From CAZAQB01 sp964487155 (lineage in GTDB: Bacteria; Pseudomonadota; Gammaproteobacteria; Nitrococcales; Nitrococcaceae), in NCBI GenBank assembly GCA_964487155.1, contig CAZAQB010000002.1:18331-82330 (forward strand): a stretch of DNA of 64,000 nucleotides, given 5' to 3'. Both the position numbers and the translations under genes were made by a program. The notes beneath the pieces are model-generated. The model saw nothing but the letters and a program-made list of their open reading frames with translations, was not told where the DNA came from and did no database searches. Every line of letters begins with the position of its first letter. Position 1 is the first letter of the stretch. Positions 1 to 8,186 of the stretch are shown here, piece after piece.

Positions 1-186
1 GCCCTCCTTGTTGATGTAGTCGATGGCGTCCTCGACGCCCTGGCCGTAGACCTTGCCCACCGCCGAGGTGGGACCGGTGTAGGCGGCCAGGTGGCCGACC
101 GGGATGGCATCCGCGGCGAGCGCCGCGGCGGCGGACGCTCCCAGTGCGGCACAGGTGAGCACAGCGGTAAGCGAGTTGCGCAGCAT
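1..186 (-). CDS. ABC transporter substrate-binding protein, N-terminus only (LivK-like)
   Basis: Only the first 62 codons are in the window; the gene runs off the left edge. The protein starts with a typical Sec signal peptide (MLRNSLTAVLTCAALG, then an Ala-rich stretch ending near ALAADA), followed by IPVGHLAAYTGPTSAVGKVY. That opening matches the Peripla_BP_6 family of branched-chain amino acid or short-chain amide and carboxylate binding proteins. A GGAGGAG ribosome binding site lies upstream of the ATG at 186. It follows livM in the same direction, so it should be the periplasmic receptor of this transporter. The ligand cannot be told from the fragment. Confidence 0.85.
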   Translation of the reverse strand, partial: MLRNSLTAVLTCAALGASAAAALAADAIPVGHLAAYTGPTSAVGKVYGQGVEDAIDYINKEG

Positions 187-263
187 GGGTCTGTCTCCTC
201 CGGGTACCTGTCTTGGTACTTGGTCTTGTGCGCCTGTCACAGGCGCCTTGAGTCCCGCCCCGC

Positions 264-1328
264 TCAGTAGGAGAACGGGTACAGCTTCCAGTAAGCCTTG
301 ATCAGCCTCCAGCGGTGAGCCAGGCCATCGGGCTCGAAGATCAGGAACAGGATGATGGCGAGCCCGATGGCCATCTCTCGAATGTAGGCCAGTCCCTGGC
401 TGATGCCCGGAACCACATCCCCCACCAGGTCCACGCTGCCGGCCATGACCTCGGGCAGCAGCACCATGAAGGCGGTGCCCAGCAGGGTGCCCATCACCGA
501 ACCCAGGCCGCCGATGATGATCATGGCCAGGAACTGGATGGACAGCAGGATGGTGAATCCCTCGGCGGAGACGAAGCCCAGATAGTGGGCGAACAGCGCC
601 CCACCGACGCCGGCGTAGAACGAGGAGATGCCGAACGCCAGGATGCGGTACTTGGTCAGGTTGATGCCCATGATCTCCGCGGACAGGTAATGGTCGCGCA
701 GGGCGATGAAAGCGCGGCCGTCCCGGCTGCGCAGCAGGTTGGTGCCGAGCAGGAACATCACCACCACAAAGAACAGCGTGATGTAGAAAAACCGCTGGTC
801 GGTGTCGAAGGCGTAGCCGAACAGGCTCACCGGGTCCGCCAGGGAACCGGCCACGCCGCCGGTGAACCAGTCGGCGCGGCTGAAGAAATCCTCCAGGATG
901 AACTGCGCCGCCAGCGTGGCGATGGCCAGGTACAGGCCCTTGATGCGCCCGGCAGGGATGCCGACGATCATGCCCACGGCGGTGGTCAGCGCGCCCGCCA
1001 GTGGGATGCAGAAGATCACCGGGATGCCGGTGGTGGCGTTGATCCAGGCCGAGGCGAAGGCGCCGAAGCCGAAGAACGCCGCGTGGCCGAGCGAGATCTG
1101 CCCGGAGAACCCCACCAGGATGTTCAGGCCCAGGGCGGCGATGCCGTAGTAGCCGATCTGGATCATCAGGTTGAGGTAGTAGGCGTTCAGGAACAGCGGG
1201 CAGGCCAGCAGCAGAGCCACCCCCGCGATGGCCGTGTAGCGCGACAGCGGCGTGGGAAAGATGGTGGTGTCGGCCTGGTAGCTGGTGCGGAACTCGCCGC
1301 AGCGCATGCTGTTGGCGCCAAGGGCCAT
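264..1328 (-). CDS. livM: Branched-chain amino acid-type ABC transporter permease LivM
   Basis: The 354-residue inner-membrane permease has the LivM hallmarks. A first membrane segment begins near residue 31 (YTAIAGVALLLACPLFL), followed by ALGLNILVGFSGQISLGHAAFFGFGA and later GGLGSVMGTLLGTAF, which forms the contact with the ATPase. It should pair with LivH (1358-2251) to form the channel. The N-terminal extension of about 30 residues before the first helix is hydrophilic. The ATG at 1328 has an AGGGAG ribosome binding site about 10 bases upstream. It lies 29 bp after livH and before the binding protein gene, so it is part of one operon. Whether the substrate is Leu/Ile/Val or another carboxylate is unknown. 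Confidence 0.9.
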   Translation of the reverse strand: MALGANSMRCGEFRTSYQADTTIFPTPLSRYTAIAGVALLLACPLFLNAYYLNLMIQIGYYGIAALGLNILVGFSGQISLGHAAFFGFGAFASAWINATTGIPVIFCIPLAGALTTAVGMIVGIPAGRIKGLYLAIATLAAQFILEDFFSRADWFTGGVAGSLADPVSLFGYAFDTDQRFFYITLFFVVVMFLLGTNLLRSRDGRAFIALRDHYLSAEIMGINLTKYRILAFGISSFYAGVGGALFAHYLGFVSAEGFTILLSIQFLAMIIIGGLGSVMGTLLGTAFMVLLPEVMAGSVDLVGDVVPGISQGLAYIREMAIGLAIILFLIFEPDGLAHRWRLIKAYWKLYPFSY

Positions 1329-1357
1329 GGTGGTCGTTCTCCCTGCCTATGGGGCTC

Positions 1358-2251
1358 TCAGATGCGCTCGATGTTCTTGGTACCGAACAGCCCGTAGGGC
1401 TTGATCATGAGGATGATCACCAGCACGTAGAACGGCACGATCTGGTAGAGGTTGCCAAGCTGCAGCCACTGGCTGTCGACGAATTCGGCGAAGTTCTCCA
1501 GCAGCCCGATGATGAGCCCGCCGACGATGGCGCCGACGATGGAGTCCAGCCCCCCCAGAATGGTGGCCGGGAACACCTTGATGCCGAAGAACGACAGCGC
1601 CGAGGACACCCCGTTGACCATGCCGATGACCACGCCGGCCAGCGCCGAGACCATGGCCGAGATGGCCCAGGACAGGGCGAACACCTGCTTCACCGAGATG
1701 CCCAGGCTCTGGGCCACCTGCTGATCGAAGGCGGTGGCCCGCATGGCGAGCCCCATGCGCGAGTATTTGAAGAAGTAGAAGAAGCCCACCATGATCACCA
1801 GCGAGATGCCCATGGACATCAGGTAGGCCGGCTGCACCTGCAGCCCGAGGATGTTCACCGCGTCAGTCTCGAAGACCTTGGGAAAGGGCTTCACGAACTC
1901 GCCAAAGATCCAGCTCATCAGCGCCCGGAAGAAGATCGACAGGCCGATGGTGAGCATGATCACCGAGATGATGGGCTCGCCGATCATGGGCCGCAGCACC
2001 ACCACCTGGAGCAGCACGCCGAAGGCGAACATGAACGCCAGGGTGAACAGAAAACCCAGCCAGAAGGGCATCTCCAGCCAGGTGAGCATGGCCCAGCAGG
2101 TCCAGGCGCCGACCAGCAGGAATTCCCCCTGGGCGAAGTTCACCACCTGGGTGGACTTGTAGATCAGCACGAAGCACATGGCGACCACGCCGTAGAGCGT
2201 GCCCACGATCACGCCGTTCACCAGCAGCTGCAGCAGCAGTTCCCAGTTCAT
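1358..2251 (-). CDS. livH: Branched-chain amino acid-type ABC transporter permease LivH
   Basis: This 297-residue integral membrane permease starts MNWELLLQLLVNGVIVGTLY. It carries the LivH signatures VVNFAQGEFLLVGAW and AGVVIGMVNGVSSALSFFGI, the latter followed by FPATILGGLDSIVGAIVGG, the loop that docks on the ATP-binding subunit. The frame stays open further upstream into the ligase gene, but the ATG at 2251 is the family start and lies 14 bp after the ligase stop. It is the inner-membrane partner of LivM just downstream. The gene order ATPase, ligase, LivH, LivM, binding protein suggests one transcript starting upstream of 5063. Confidence 0.9.
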   Translation of the reverse strand: MNWELLLQLLVNGVIVGTLYGVVAMCFVLIYKSTQVVNFAQGEFLLVGAWTCWAMLTWLEMPFWLGFLFTLAFMFAFGVLLQVVVLRPMIGEPIISVIMLTIGLSIFFRALMSWIFGEFVKPFPKVFETDAVNILGLQVQPAYLMSMGISLVIMVGFFYFFKYSRMGLAMRATAFDQQVAQSLGISVKQVFALSWAISAMVSALAGVVIGMVNGVSSALSFFGIKVFPATILGGLDSIVGAIVGGLIIGLLENFAEFVDSQWLQLGNLYQIVPFYVLVIILMIKPYGLFGTKNIERI

Positions 2252-2265
2252 CGTGCAGTGTCCTC

Positions 2266-4236
2266 TCAACCAGCGCCGGCGGCGCGTTGCGGGGTCTCGG
2301 CGGCGGCGCGCGACTCCGGGGCCAGATCCACCACCGTGAGATCGGTCTGGACGCGGGACTTGGTGCCGTCCTGGAAGGTGATCACCGTATCCACGTGCAC
2401 CGAGTCGCGCTCGGAGTAGATGGCGTCGATGATCTCCCCGTATTTCTCCTGGATGACGCCCCGGCGCACCTTGCGGGTTCGGGTCAGCTCGCCGTCGTCC
2501 GGGTCCAGTTCCTTGTAGAGCAGCAGGAACTTGCGAATGCGCTGCCAGTCCGGAAGGGTGGCGTTGACCTGCTCCACCTCGTCGTGGATGAGCTGGTAGA
2601 TGCGCTCGTTGGCGGACAGGTTGGTGTAGTTGGTGAACGCGATGCCGCGCTGCTCCGCCCACTTGGCGACGATGCCGTAGCGGATACAGATCATGCTGGC
2701 AAGATAGGGCCGCTGGTGGCCGAGGATCACCGCCTCGGCGATGAACGGCGAGAACTTCAGCTTGTTCTCGATGTACTGGGGCGAGAAGCGCACCCCGGCG
2801 GAGGTGACGGCCAGGTCCTTGATGCGGTCGATGACCACCAGATGGCCGTTGTCCGCCTTGATGTAGCCGGCGTCGCCAGTGTGCATCCAGCCGTCCCGGA
2901 CATCCTTGCGGGTCTCCTCCTCGCTCTTGAAGTAACCCAGGAACATGCCGCTGTTGCGGGCGACGATCTCTCCCACCCCCTGGTCGTCGGGCTGGTCGAT
3001 GCGCACCTCGGCGTTGTCGAACGGGACGCCCACGGTGTCGAAGTCGACGTCGGCGCCCCGGTGGATGGTGTAGGCGCCGGCGAGCTCGGTCTGGCCGTAG
3101 AGCTGGCGCAGGGGCACGCCCATGGCCAGGAAGAACTTGAAGGTGTCGGGGCCCAGGGCCGCCCCGCCGGTGGCGGCCGAGCGCAGGAAGGTAAAGCCCA
3201 GGCGGTCCTTGAGCGCCCGGAACAGCAGCCAGTAGGCCAGGCGCGAGGCGCCGCCGCTGCGCTCCAGCTCCTGCATGCCCAGGCGCATGCCCTGGCGGAA
3301 CATGAACTGCTTAAAGCGCGAGGCGTCCATCATCCGCGCCTTGACGTCGGCGGCGATGGTCTCCCAGACACGGGGCGCCAGCAGCACGAAATGGGGCCCG
3401 ATCTCCCGCAGGTCCGCCATCATGGTCTCGGTGTCTTCGACGAAATTCACCGTCATGCGGCTGATCAGCGACTGGGCCACGGCGTAGACCTGCTCCATGA
3501 TCCAGGGCAGGGGCAGCACCGAGACGTAGTTCTCGCCGGGCAGGCGCGGGTCGGCCCGCAGGTAGGCCAGGCAGTGGTCCAGAAAGGGACCGGCCTGCAT
3601 CATGGAAAGCTTCGGCTTGGAGGTGGTGCCGGAAGTGGTGATGAGCATCGCCACGTCGTCACCCCGGGTGGCGGCCACCAGGTCCCGGTAGAGATCCGGG
3701 TGCTCGGTTTCGAGCTCGGCGCCCCGGCCCATGAGCTGTTCCTGGCTGATGAGCCGGGAGTCTTCGTACTTCCGCATGCCCCGGGCGTCGTGGTAGACGA
3801 TGTGGCGCACGCTGGGACACTGATCCGAGATCTCCAGGATCTTGTCCACCTGCTCCTCGTCCTCGCAGAACACCAGGGCGCACTGGGCGTAGTCGATCAG
3901 GTAGGCCATCTCCTCGGGCAGCGAGTCCTGGTACATGCCCAGGCTCATGGCCCGCAGGGCGTGGGCGGCAAGCTCGGCATGGATCCACTCCGGGCGGTTG
4001 TTGCCGACGACGGCCACCACGTCCTCGGCGCCGATGCCGAGCGCATGCATGCCGAGCGCCAGGCGCCGGACGGTCTCCTGCACCTGCCGCCAGGTGAAAG
4101 GATTCCAGATGCCGTATTCCTTCTCCCGCATGGCCACCTCGCCGGGCCAGTGCTCGGCGTTGAGGGCCAGCAGCTTGGGAAAGGTGTCGTAGCGGGCGAC
4201 GTCGGGGTACTGGGCCTCGCCCCTTCCAGTGCTCAT
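2266..4236 (-). CDS. AMP-forming acyl-CoA synthetase (long-chain type) inside an ABC transporter operon
   Basis: The 656-residue protein is a member of the ANL superfamily that activates a carboxylic acid with ATP and CoA. Visible motifs are the phosphate loop LITTSGTTSKPKL near residue 190 (with SKPK where GxPK is usual), the LYGQTEL motif, and HTGDAGYI with IDRIKDLAVTSAG nearer the C-terminus. The family is usually annotated as long-chain fatty acid-CoA ligase, but the true substrate is not evident. Its start codon overlaps the livG stop by one base (TGATG), so the two genes are translationally coupled. Its place between the ATPase and permease genes suggests it activates the imported compound. 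No signal peptide or membrane helix is seen. Confidence 0.85.
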   Translation of the reverse strand: MSTGRGEAQYPDVARYDTFPKLLALNAEHWPGEVAMREKEYGIWNPFTWRQVQETVRRLALGMHALGIGAEDVVAVVGNNRPEWIHAELAAHALRAMSLGMYQDSLPEEMAYLIDYAQCALVFCEDEEQVDKILEISDQCPSVRHIVYHDARGMRKYEDSRLISQEQLMGRGAELETEHPDLYRDLVAATRGDDVAMLITTSGTTSKPKLSMMQAGPFLDHCLAYLRADPRLPGENYVSVLPLPWIMEQVYAVAQSLISRMTVNFVEDTETMMADLREIGPHFVLLAPRVWETIAADVKARMMDASRFKQFMFRQGMRLGMQELERSGGASRLAYWLLFRALKDRLGFTFLRSAATGGAALGPDTFKFFLAMGVPLRQLYGQTELAGAYTIHRGADVDFDTVGVPFDNAEVRIDQPDDQGVGEIVARNSGMFLGYFKSEEETRKDVRDGWMHTGDAGYIKADNGHLVVIDRIKDLAVTSAGVRFSPQYIENKLKFSPFIAEAVILGHQRPYLASMICIRYGIVAKWAEQRGIAFTNYTNLSANERIYQLIHDEVEQVNATLPDWQRIRKFLLLYKELDPDDGELTRTRKVRRGVIQEKYGEIIDAIYSERDSVHVDTVITFQDGTKSRVQTDLTVVDLAPESRAAAETPQRAAGAG

Positions 4237-5063
4237 CACGCCACGGTCTCCCGGTCTTGCGCCTGGTCGGTATCCGCCGTTTCCTCGCCCAGGTAGGCCT
4301 CCCGGACCCGCGGGTGGGCCATGACCTCGTCGGGTGTGCCCTCGGCGATGGTCTGGCCGAAGTCCAGCACCATGACGCGGTTGGAGATGTCCATCACCAC
4401 CGCCATGTCGTGCTCGATCATGGCCACCGTGATACCCCACTCCTCGTTGAGGTCGATGATGTAGCGGGCCATGTCCTCCTTCTCTTCGTGGTTCATGCCC
4501 GCCATGGGTTCGTCCAGCAGCAAGAGCTTGGGCCGCAGGGCCACGGCCCGGGCCAGTTCGACCCGCTTGCGCAGGCCGTAGGAGAGCGTGCCGGCGGTGG
4601 CCTTGCGGATGTGGGTGATCTCCAGGAAATCGATGATTTCCTCGATCTCCAGGCGGTGGTCCAGCTCCTCGCGCTGAGCGCCCGAGAGCCAGTACAGGGC
4701 GCCACTGAGGAAGTTGTTCCGCAGCAGGTGGTGGCGCCCCACCATGATGTTGTCCAGCACCGTCATGTGGTTGAACAGCGCCAGGTTCTGGAAAGTGCGT
4801 CCGATGCCGCACTCGCAGCGGCGGTTGGGGCGGTAGGCGGTGATGTCTTCGCCGGCGAACAGGATCCGGCCCTGCTGCGGCTGGTAGCGCCCGGAGATGC
4901 AGTTCAGAAGGGACGTCTTGCCGGCGCCGTTGGGGCCGATGATGGAGAAGATCTCCTCGGGCCGGACGTCCATGGAAACACTGCGAAGCGCCCGCACGCC
5001 GCCGAAGGAGAGGTTCACTCCGTCCACCTGGAGCAACGGATCGCCGCTCGCCATCTCGCTCAT
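4236..5063 (-). CDS. livG: Branched-chain amino acid-type ABC transporter ATP-binding protein (LivG-like)
   Basis: The 275-residue cytoplasmic ATPase has Walker A GPNGAGKTS near residue 37, a LivG-type signature LSYGLRKRVELARAVA, Walker B LLLLDEPMAG and the switch histidine in AMIEHDMAVVM. The signature differs from the canonical LSGGQ in the manner of LivG proteins clustered with acyl-CoA ligases. I chose the ATG at 5063 (MSEMASGDPLLQVDGV) because homology begins there; the frame stays open upstream to 5267 but with low-complexity Arg/Ala-rich sequence. It is the first gene of the minus-strand transporter operon. A LiuR-type palindrome lies about 230 bp upstream. A LivF partner would be expected beyond the left edge. 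Confidence 0.9.
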   Translation of the reverse strand: MSEMASGDPLLQVDGVNLSFGGVRALRSVSMDVRPEEIFSIIGPNGAGKTSLLNCISGRYQPQQGRILFAGEDITAYRPNRRCECGIGRTFQNLALFNHMTVLDNIMVGRHHLLRNNFLSGALYWLSGAQREELDHRLEIEEIIDFLEITHIRKATAGTLSYGLRKRVELARAVALRPKLLLLDEPMAGMNHEEKEDMARYIIDLNEEWGITVAMIEHDMAVVMDISNRVMVLDFGQTIAEGTPDEVMAHPRVREAYLGEETADTDQAQDRETVA

Positions 5064-5294
5064 GTGGAACTCCGCCGGGCCCCGGAGCCATCCGCAGGCC
5101 GTGCGTTGGATTTCCGGACGAGAAGCGTGCCGACGACACAGGCCGCAGCCCGCAGCGCCCGCCGTGGCCGGGCGCTGCCGTGTGACCTTCAGCCGGTGGG
5201 GTCCGGCCGCTCCTCCTCGTCTGCGTGGCAGCCGCGCTGCGGCCTGCCGGGCGCGCCTTCTGTGCATAGCGAGGCGTTCACCCTGAAATGGAGC

Positions 5295-5315
5295 TTACGT
5301 TTACGTAAACGTTAA
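5295..5315. promoter_or_regulatory. LiuR-type operator upstream of the transporter operon
   Basis: Positions 5297-5312 are the perfect palindrome ACGTTTACGTAAACGT, flanked by TT and TAA. The same core recurs before liuR, before liuA and, with one change, between the dehydrogenase and mmsA. LiuR, a MerR-family regulator of branched-chain amino acid catabolism, is known to use such a site. Its place upstream of livG suggests the transporter and ligase are in the regulon. I could not assign convincing -35 and -10 boxes here. Confidence 0.75.
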
Positions 5316-5330
5316 TTCAACCCCTCTTGG

Positions 5331-5429
5331 CTGAGGACTGAGGACTGAGGACTGAGGACTGAGGAGAGCAGGATCCCGCCGGGGCAGATATCAAGCCCCC
5401 TCTTCCACTCAGTCCTCAGTCCTCAGTCC
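5331..5429. repeat. Inverted arrays of a 7-bp tandem repeat
   Basis: Five head-to-tail copies of CTGAGGA occupy 5331-5365 and three copies of the complementary TCAGTCC occupy 5409-5429. The arrays face each other across about 43 bp and could fold as a hairpin in several registers. They lie in the 393-bp gap between the dehydrogenase gene (ending at 5457) and livG, both on the minus strand. A transcript running out of the dehydrogenase gene would contain the structure. Apart from this and the operator at 5295, I see nothing else in the gap. Confidence 0.8.
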
Positions 5430-5456
5430 TTCCCACAGCCTCCCCGACCGCCCACG

Positions 5457-6227
5457 CTACTTCGGCCCCATCCGGATCGCCCCGTCCAGCCGGATCACCT
5501 CGCCGTTCAGCATGGGGTTGCCGATGATGCAGGCCACCAGCTCGGCGAACTCCTCGGGCCGGCCCAGACGCGGCGGAAACGGGGTCTGCCGGCCCAGGGA
5601 CTCCCGTACCTCCTCCGACAGGCCGGCCATCATGGGAGTCTCGAAGGTGCCCGGGGCGATGCTCATCACGCGGATGCCGCGGCTGGCGAGATCCCGGGCC
5701 AGAGGCAGGGTCATGCCCGCCACGCCGGCCTTGGAAGCAGCATAGGCGGCCTGGCCGATCTGGCCGTCGAAGGCCGCCACCGATGCGGTGTTCACAACCA
5801 CGCCCCGCTCACCCTGGGCGTCCGGCTCGTTGGCGGCCATGGCGCGAGCCGCCAGGCGCAGCACGTTGAAGGTGCCGGTGAGATTCACCTCCACGGTGCG
5901 GCGGAAGGCCTCCAACGGGTGGGGCTCCCCCTCCCGGCCCAGCACCCGGGCCCCATGCACCACGCCGGCGCAGCTCACCACCCCGTGAAGGGCGCCAAAG
6001 ACGTCCAGGGCGGAATCCACCGCGGCCTGGGCGGCGGCCTCGTCGGTGACGTCAGTGGCCTGAAAGCGGGCCGCATCCCCCAGCTCCGCGGCCAGGGCCG
6101 AACCTGCCTCCGCCGCCAGGTCCGCCAGCTGCACCCGCGCACCCCCGGCCACCAGCCGCCGTGCGGTTGCAGCCCCCAGCCCGGACCCGCCGCCGGTGAC
6201 CAGAAAAGTCTTGCCTCGAATATCCAT
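5457..6227 (-). CDS. Short-chain dehydrogenase, probable 3-hydroxy-2-methylbutyryl-CoA dehydrogenase
   Basis: The 256-residue classical SDR has the NAD-binding TGGGSGLG at residues 11-18, NTASVAAFDGQIGQAAYAASK containing catalytic Ser, Tyr and Lys (YxxxK), and APGTFETPMM. It resembles type II 3-hydroxyacyl-CoA dehydrogenases (HSD17B10 type) that act in isoleucine breakdown, oxidising 3-hydroxy-2-methylbutyryl-CoA with NAD. The ATG at 6227 is preceded by GAGGAG. It is divergent from mmsA and the shared 167-bp gap holds a LiuR-type palindrome, which supports the pathway assignment. Acting on other hydroxyacyl-CoAs is also possible. Upstream frame extension to 6356 would run through the operator and is unlikely. 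Confidence 0.85.
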   Translation of the reverse strand: MDIRGKTFLVTGGGSGLGAATARRLVAGGARVQLADLAAEAGSALAAELGDAARFQATDVTDEAAAQAAVDSALDVFGALHGVVSCAGVVHGARVLGREGEPHPLEAFRRTVEVNLTGTFNVLRLAARAMAANEPDAQGERGVVVNTASVAAFDGQIGQAAYAASKAGVAGMTLPLARDLASRGIRVMSIAPGTFETPMMAGLSEEVRESLGRQTPFPPRLGRPEEFAELVACIIGNPMLNGEVIRLDGAIRMGPK

Positions 6228-6271
6228 GAATCCTCCTCGGGACGGCGCAGTCGCCGGCGCCCCGGCGAGTG

Positions 6272-6292
6272 TTGACGTTAACGTAAACGTAA
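6272..6292. promoter_or_regulatory. LiuR-type operator between the dehydrogenase gene and mmsA
   Basis: TTGACGTTAACGTAAACGTAA contains the core ACGTTAACGTAAACGT at 6275-6290, one change from the perfect palindromes at 5297, 12997 and 13509. It is placed to control both divergent genes. It overlaps the -35 region of the likely mmsA promoter. Confidence 0.8.
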
Positions 6293-6299
6293 CTACAAT
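6272..6299 (+). promoter_or_regulatory. Probable sigma-70 promoter of the mmsA operon
   Basis: A -35 box TTGACG at 6272-6277 is followed after 16 bp by TACAAT at 6294-6299, five of six matches to the -10 consensus. The LiuR palindrome fills the spacer, as expected for a regulator that blocks or distorts the promoter. The implied leader to the mmsA ATG at 6395 is about 90 bases. Confidence 0.6.
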
Positions 6300-6394
6300 G
6301 ACGCTGCAAGCGGCCCGCAGGGCCAAGGCCCTGGCGTACGCTCCAGGCTCCAGCACCAGCGCCGCCCCGGCGCCGAACCCAGAGGTCCCCAGTC

Positions 6395-7900
6395 ATGACC
6401 CAGAACGTGCCGGTATTCATCGACGGTCGGTTCAGCCAGAGCGAGGCGTGCGAGTGGATCGACGTCACCAATCCCGCCAGCAACGAAGTGATCGCCCGCT
6501 GCCCGGTGACCCCCATCGACGAGATCGAGCGGGCCGTCGCTTCCGCCAAGGCGGCGCAGAGGGACTGGGCTGGCGTGGCGGTGCCGGAACGGGCGCGGCT
6601 GATGATGCGCTACCAGCACCTGCTCAAGGAGCACCACGACGACATCGCCCGCACCCTCAGCCAGGAGACCGGCAAGACCTTCGCCGACGCCAAGGGTGAC
6701 GTCTGGCGGGGCATCGAGGTGGTGGAGCACGCCATGGGCGTCCCCTCTCACATCATGGGCGAGACGGTGCAGAACGTGGCTGGGGGCGTGGACACCACCA
6801 GCTGGCACCACCCCCTGGGGGTCACGGCGGGCATCACGCCGTTCAACTTCCCGGCCATGATCCCACTGTGGATGTACCCGCTGGCCATCGCCTGCGGCAA
6901 CGCCATGGTGCTCAAGCCCTCGGAGCAGGACCCGCTGACCCCCATGCGCCTGGCGGAGCTGTTCGTGGAGGCCGGCGCGCCGGCCGGGCTGCTGCAGGTG
7001 GTCCACGGCCGCAAGGAGCAGGTGGACGCCCTGCTCACCCACCCGGATATCAAGGCGGTGTCCTTCGTCGGCTCCGCCCCGGTGGGCGCCCACATCTACC
7101 GCACCGCCACCGAGCACCTGAAGCGCGCCCAGTGCATGGTGGGCGCCAAGAACCACATGGTGGTGATGCCCGACGGCAACCGCCAGCAGATCGTCAACAA
7201 CCTGGTGGGCGCCTCCTGCGGCGCGGCCGGCCAGCGCTGCATGGCCATCTCGGTGGCGGTGCTGGTGGGCGAGGAGACCCGCGGCCTGGTGGACGACCTG
7301 AAGGCCGCCTTGCAGGGCATCCGCCCCGGCGTGTGGGACGACGCCGACGCCGCCTTCGGCCCGCTCATCAGCAAGGCCGCCAAGGAGCGGGTGGAGAAGC
7401 TGATCGGCACCGCCGAGGGCGAAGGCGCCCGGCTGGTGCTGGACGGACGCGGCGCCACCGTGGAGGGCTACCCGGACGGCAACTGGGTCGGCCCCACCCT
7501 GATCGACGAGGTCACCCCGGAGATGACCGTCTACCGGGAGGAGATCTTCGGGCCGGTGCTGGTGGTGATGCACGTGCCCACTCTGGACGACGCCATCGCC
7601 CTGGTGAACGCCAACCCCTACGGCAACGGCACCTCCATCTTCACCGACTCCGGAGCCGCCGCACGCAAGTACTGCGCCGAGACCGAGGTGGGCCAGGTGG
7701 GTGTCAACATGCCCATCCCCGTGCCCCTGCCGTTCTTCTCGTTCACCGGCGGCAAGGGATCCTTCTACGGCGACCTGCACGCCTACGGCAAGCAGGCGGT
7801 GCGCTTCTACACCGAGACCAAGACCGTGATCTCGCGCTGGTTCGATAGCGACATCCCGGACGGTCACGGCGGGCCGAACATGACCATCAGCCTGCGCTGA
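6395..7900 (+). CDS. mmsA: Methylmalonate-semialdehyde dehydrogenase (CoA-acylating)
   Basis: The 501-residue protein matches the MmsA branch of the aldehyde dehydrogenase superfamily in length and motifs: GVTAGITPFNFPAMIPLWM, KPSEQDPLTP, VSFVGSAPVG and the catalytic Cys282 in GQRCMA. It oxidises methylmalonate semialdehyde to propionyl-CoA with NAD and CoA, the last step of valine catabolism. It leads a plus-strand set with isobutyryl-CoA dehydrogenase, enoyl-CoA hydratase and 3-hydroxyisobutyryl-CoA hydrolase. A LiuR-type operator and promoter lie about 100 bp upstream. The gene for 3-hydroxyisobutyrate dehydrogenase (mmsB), which would make its substrate, is not in the window. Confidence 0.93.
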   Translation: MTQNVPVFIDGRFSQSEACEWIDVTNPASNEVIARCPVTPIDEIERAVASAKAAQRDWAGVAVPERARLMMRYQHLLKEHHDDIARTLSQETGKTFADAKGDVWRGIEVVEHAMGVPSHIMGETVQNVAGGVDTTSWHHPLGVTAGITPFNFPAMIPLWMYPLAIACGNAMVLKPSEQDPLTPMRLAELFVEAGAPAGLLQVVHGRKEQVDALLTHPDIKAVSFVGSAPVGAHIYRTATEHLKRAQCMVGAKNHMVVMPDGNRQQIVNNLVGASCGAAGQRCMAISVAVLVGEETRGLVDDLKAALQGIRPGVWDDADAAFGPLISKAAKERVEKLIGTAEGEGARLVLDGRGATVEGYPDGNWVGPTLIDEVTPEMTVYREEIFGPVLVVMHVPTLDDAIALVNANPYGNGTSIFTDSGAAARKYCAETEVGQVGVNMPIPVPLPFFSFTGGKGSFYGDLHAYGKQAVRFYTETKTVISRWFDSDIPDGHGGPNMTISLR

Positions 7901-7919
7901 GCTCGGAAGGGAGAAGGTT

Positions 7920-8153
7920 TTTAGCCGCGAGATGCACGCGAAATTATTCGATAGCCACTGATGAACACAGATGAAAAGAATTGGTGTTGGGCGAAAGGCT
8001 CCGTCCCGTTTGCGGGGCATGGGTCTGGACCCATGGCCTGGCAACCGCCGCGATCCTGAGCAATTCGGCACCACCAAAATTACCCCATCTGTGTTCATTC
8101 GCGTTTATCTGTGGCTCAAGCCGGCTTCTATTTCGCGTCCATTTCGCGGCTCA
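7920..8153. repeat. Compound inverted repeat, copy A
   Basis: The outer arm AGCCGCGAGATGCACGCGAA begins at 7923 and its complement ends at 8152. Inside are inner arms of the ACTGATGAACACAGATG / CATCTGTGTTCATTCGCG type around a central part of about 110 bp that is not shared with the later copies. It fills the 286-bp gap between mmsA and the acyl-CoA dehydrogenase gene and starts about 20 bp after the mmsA stop. Confidence 0.85.
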
Positions 8154-8186
8154 CAAAAAAACCGCTGACAACACCGGAACCGACCC

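Noticed and set aside
4236..5267. Longer start for the LivG-like gene at 5267
   Set aside because: The added 68 residues are Arg/Ala-rich without homology; the ATG at 5063 matches where LivG proteins begin.
5331..5429. Possible CRISPR-like array
   Set aside because: The units are only 7 bp, contiguous and without spacers, and no cas gene is near.
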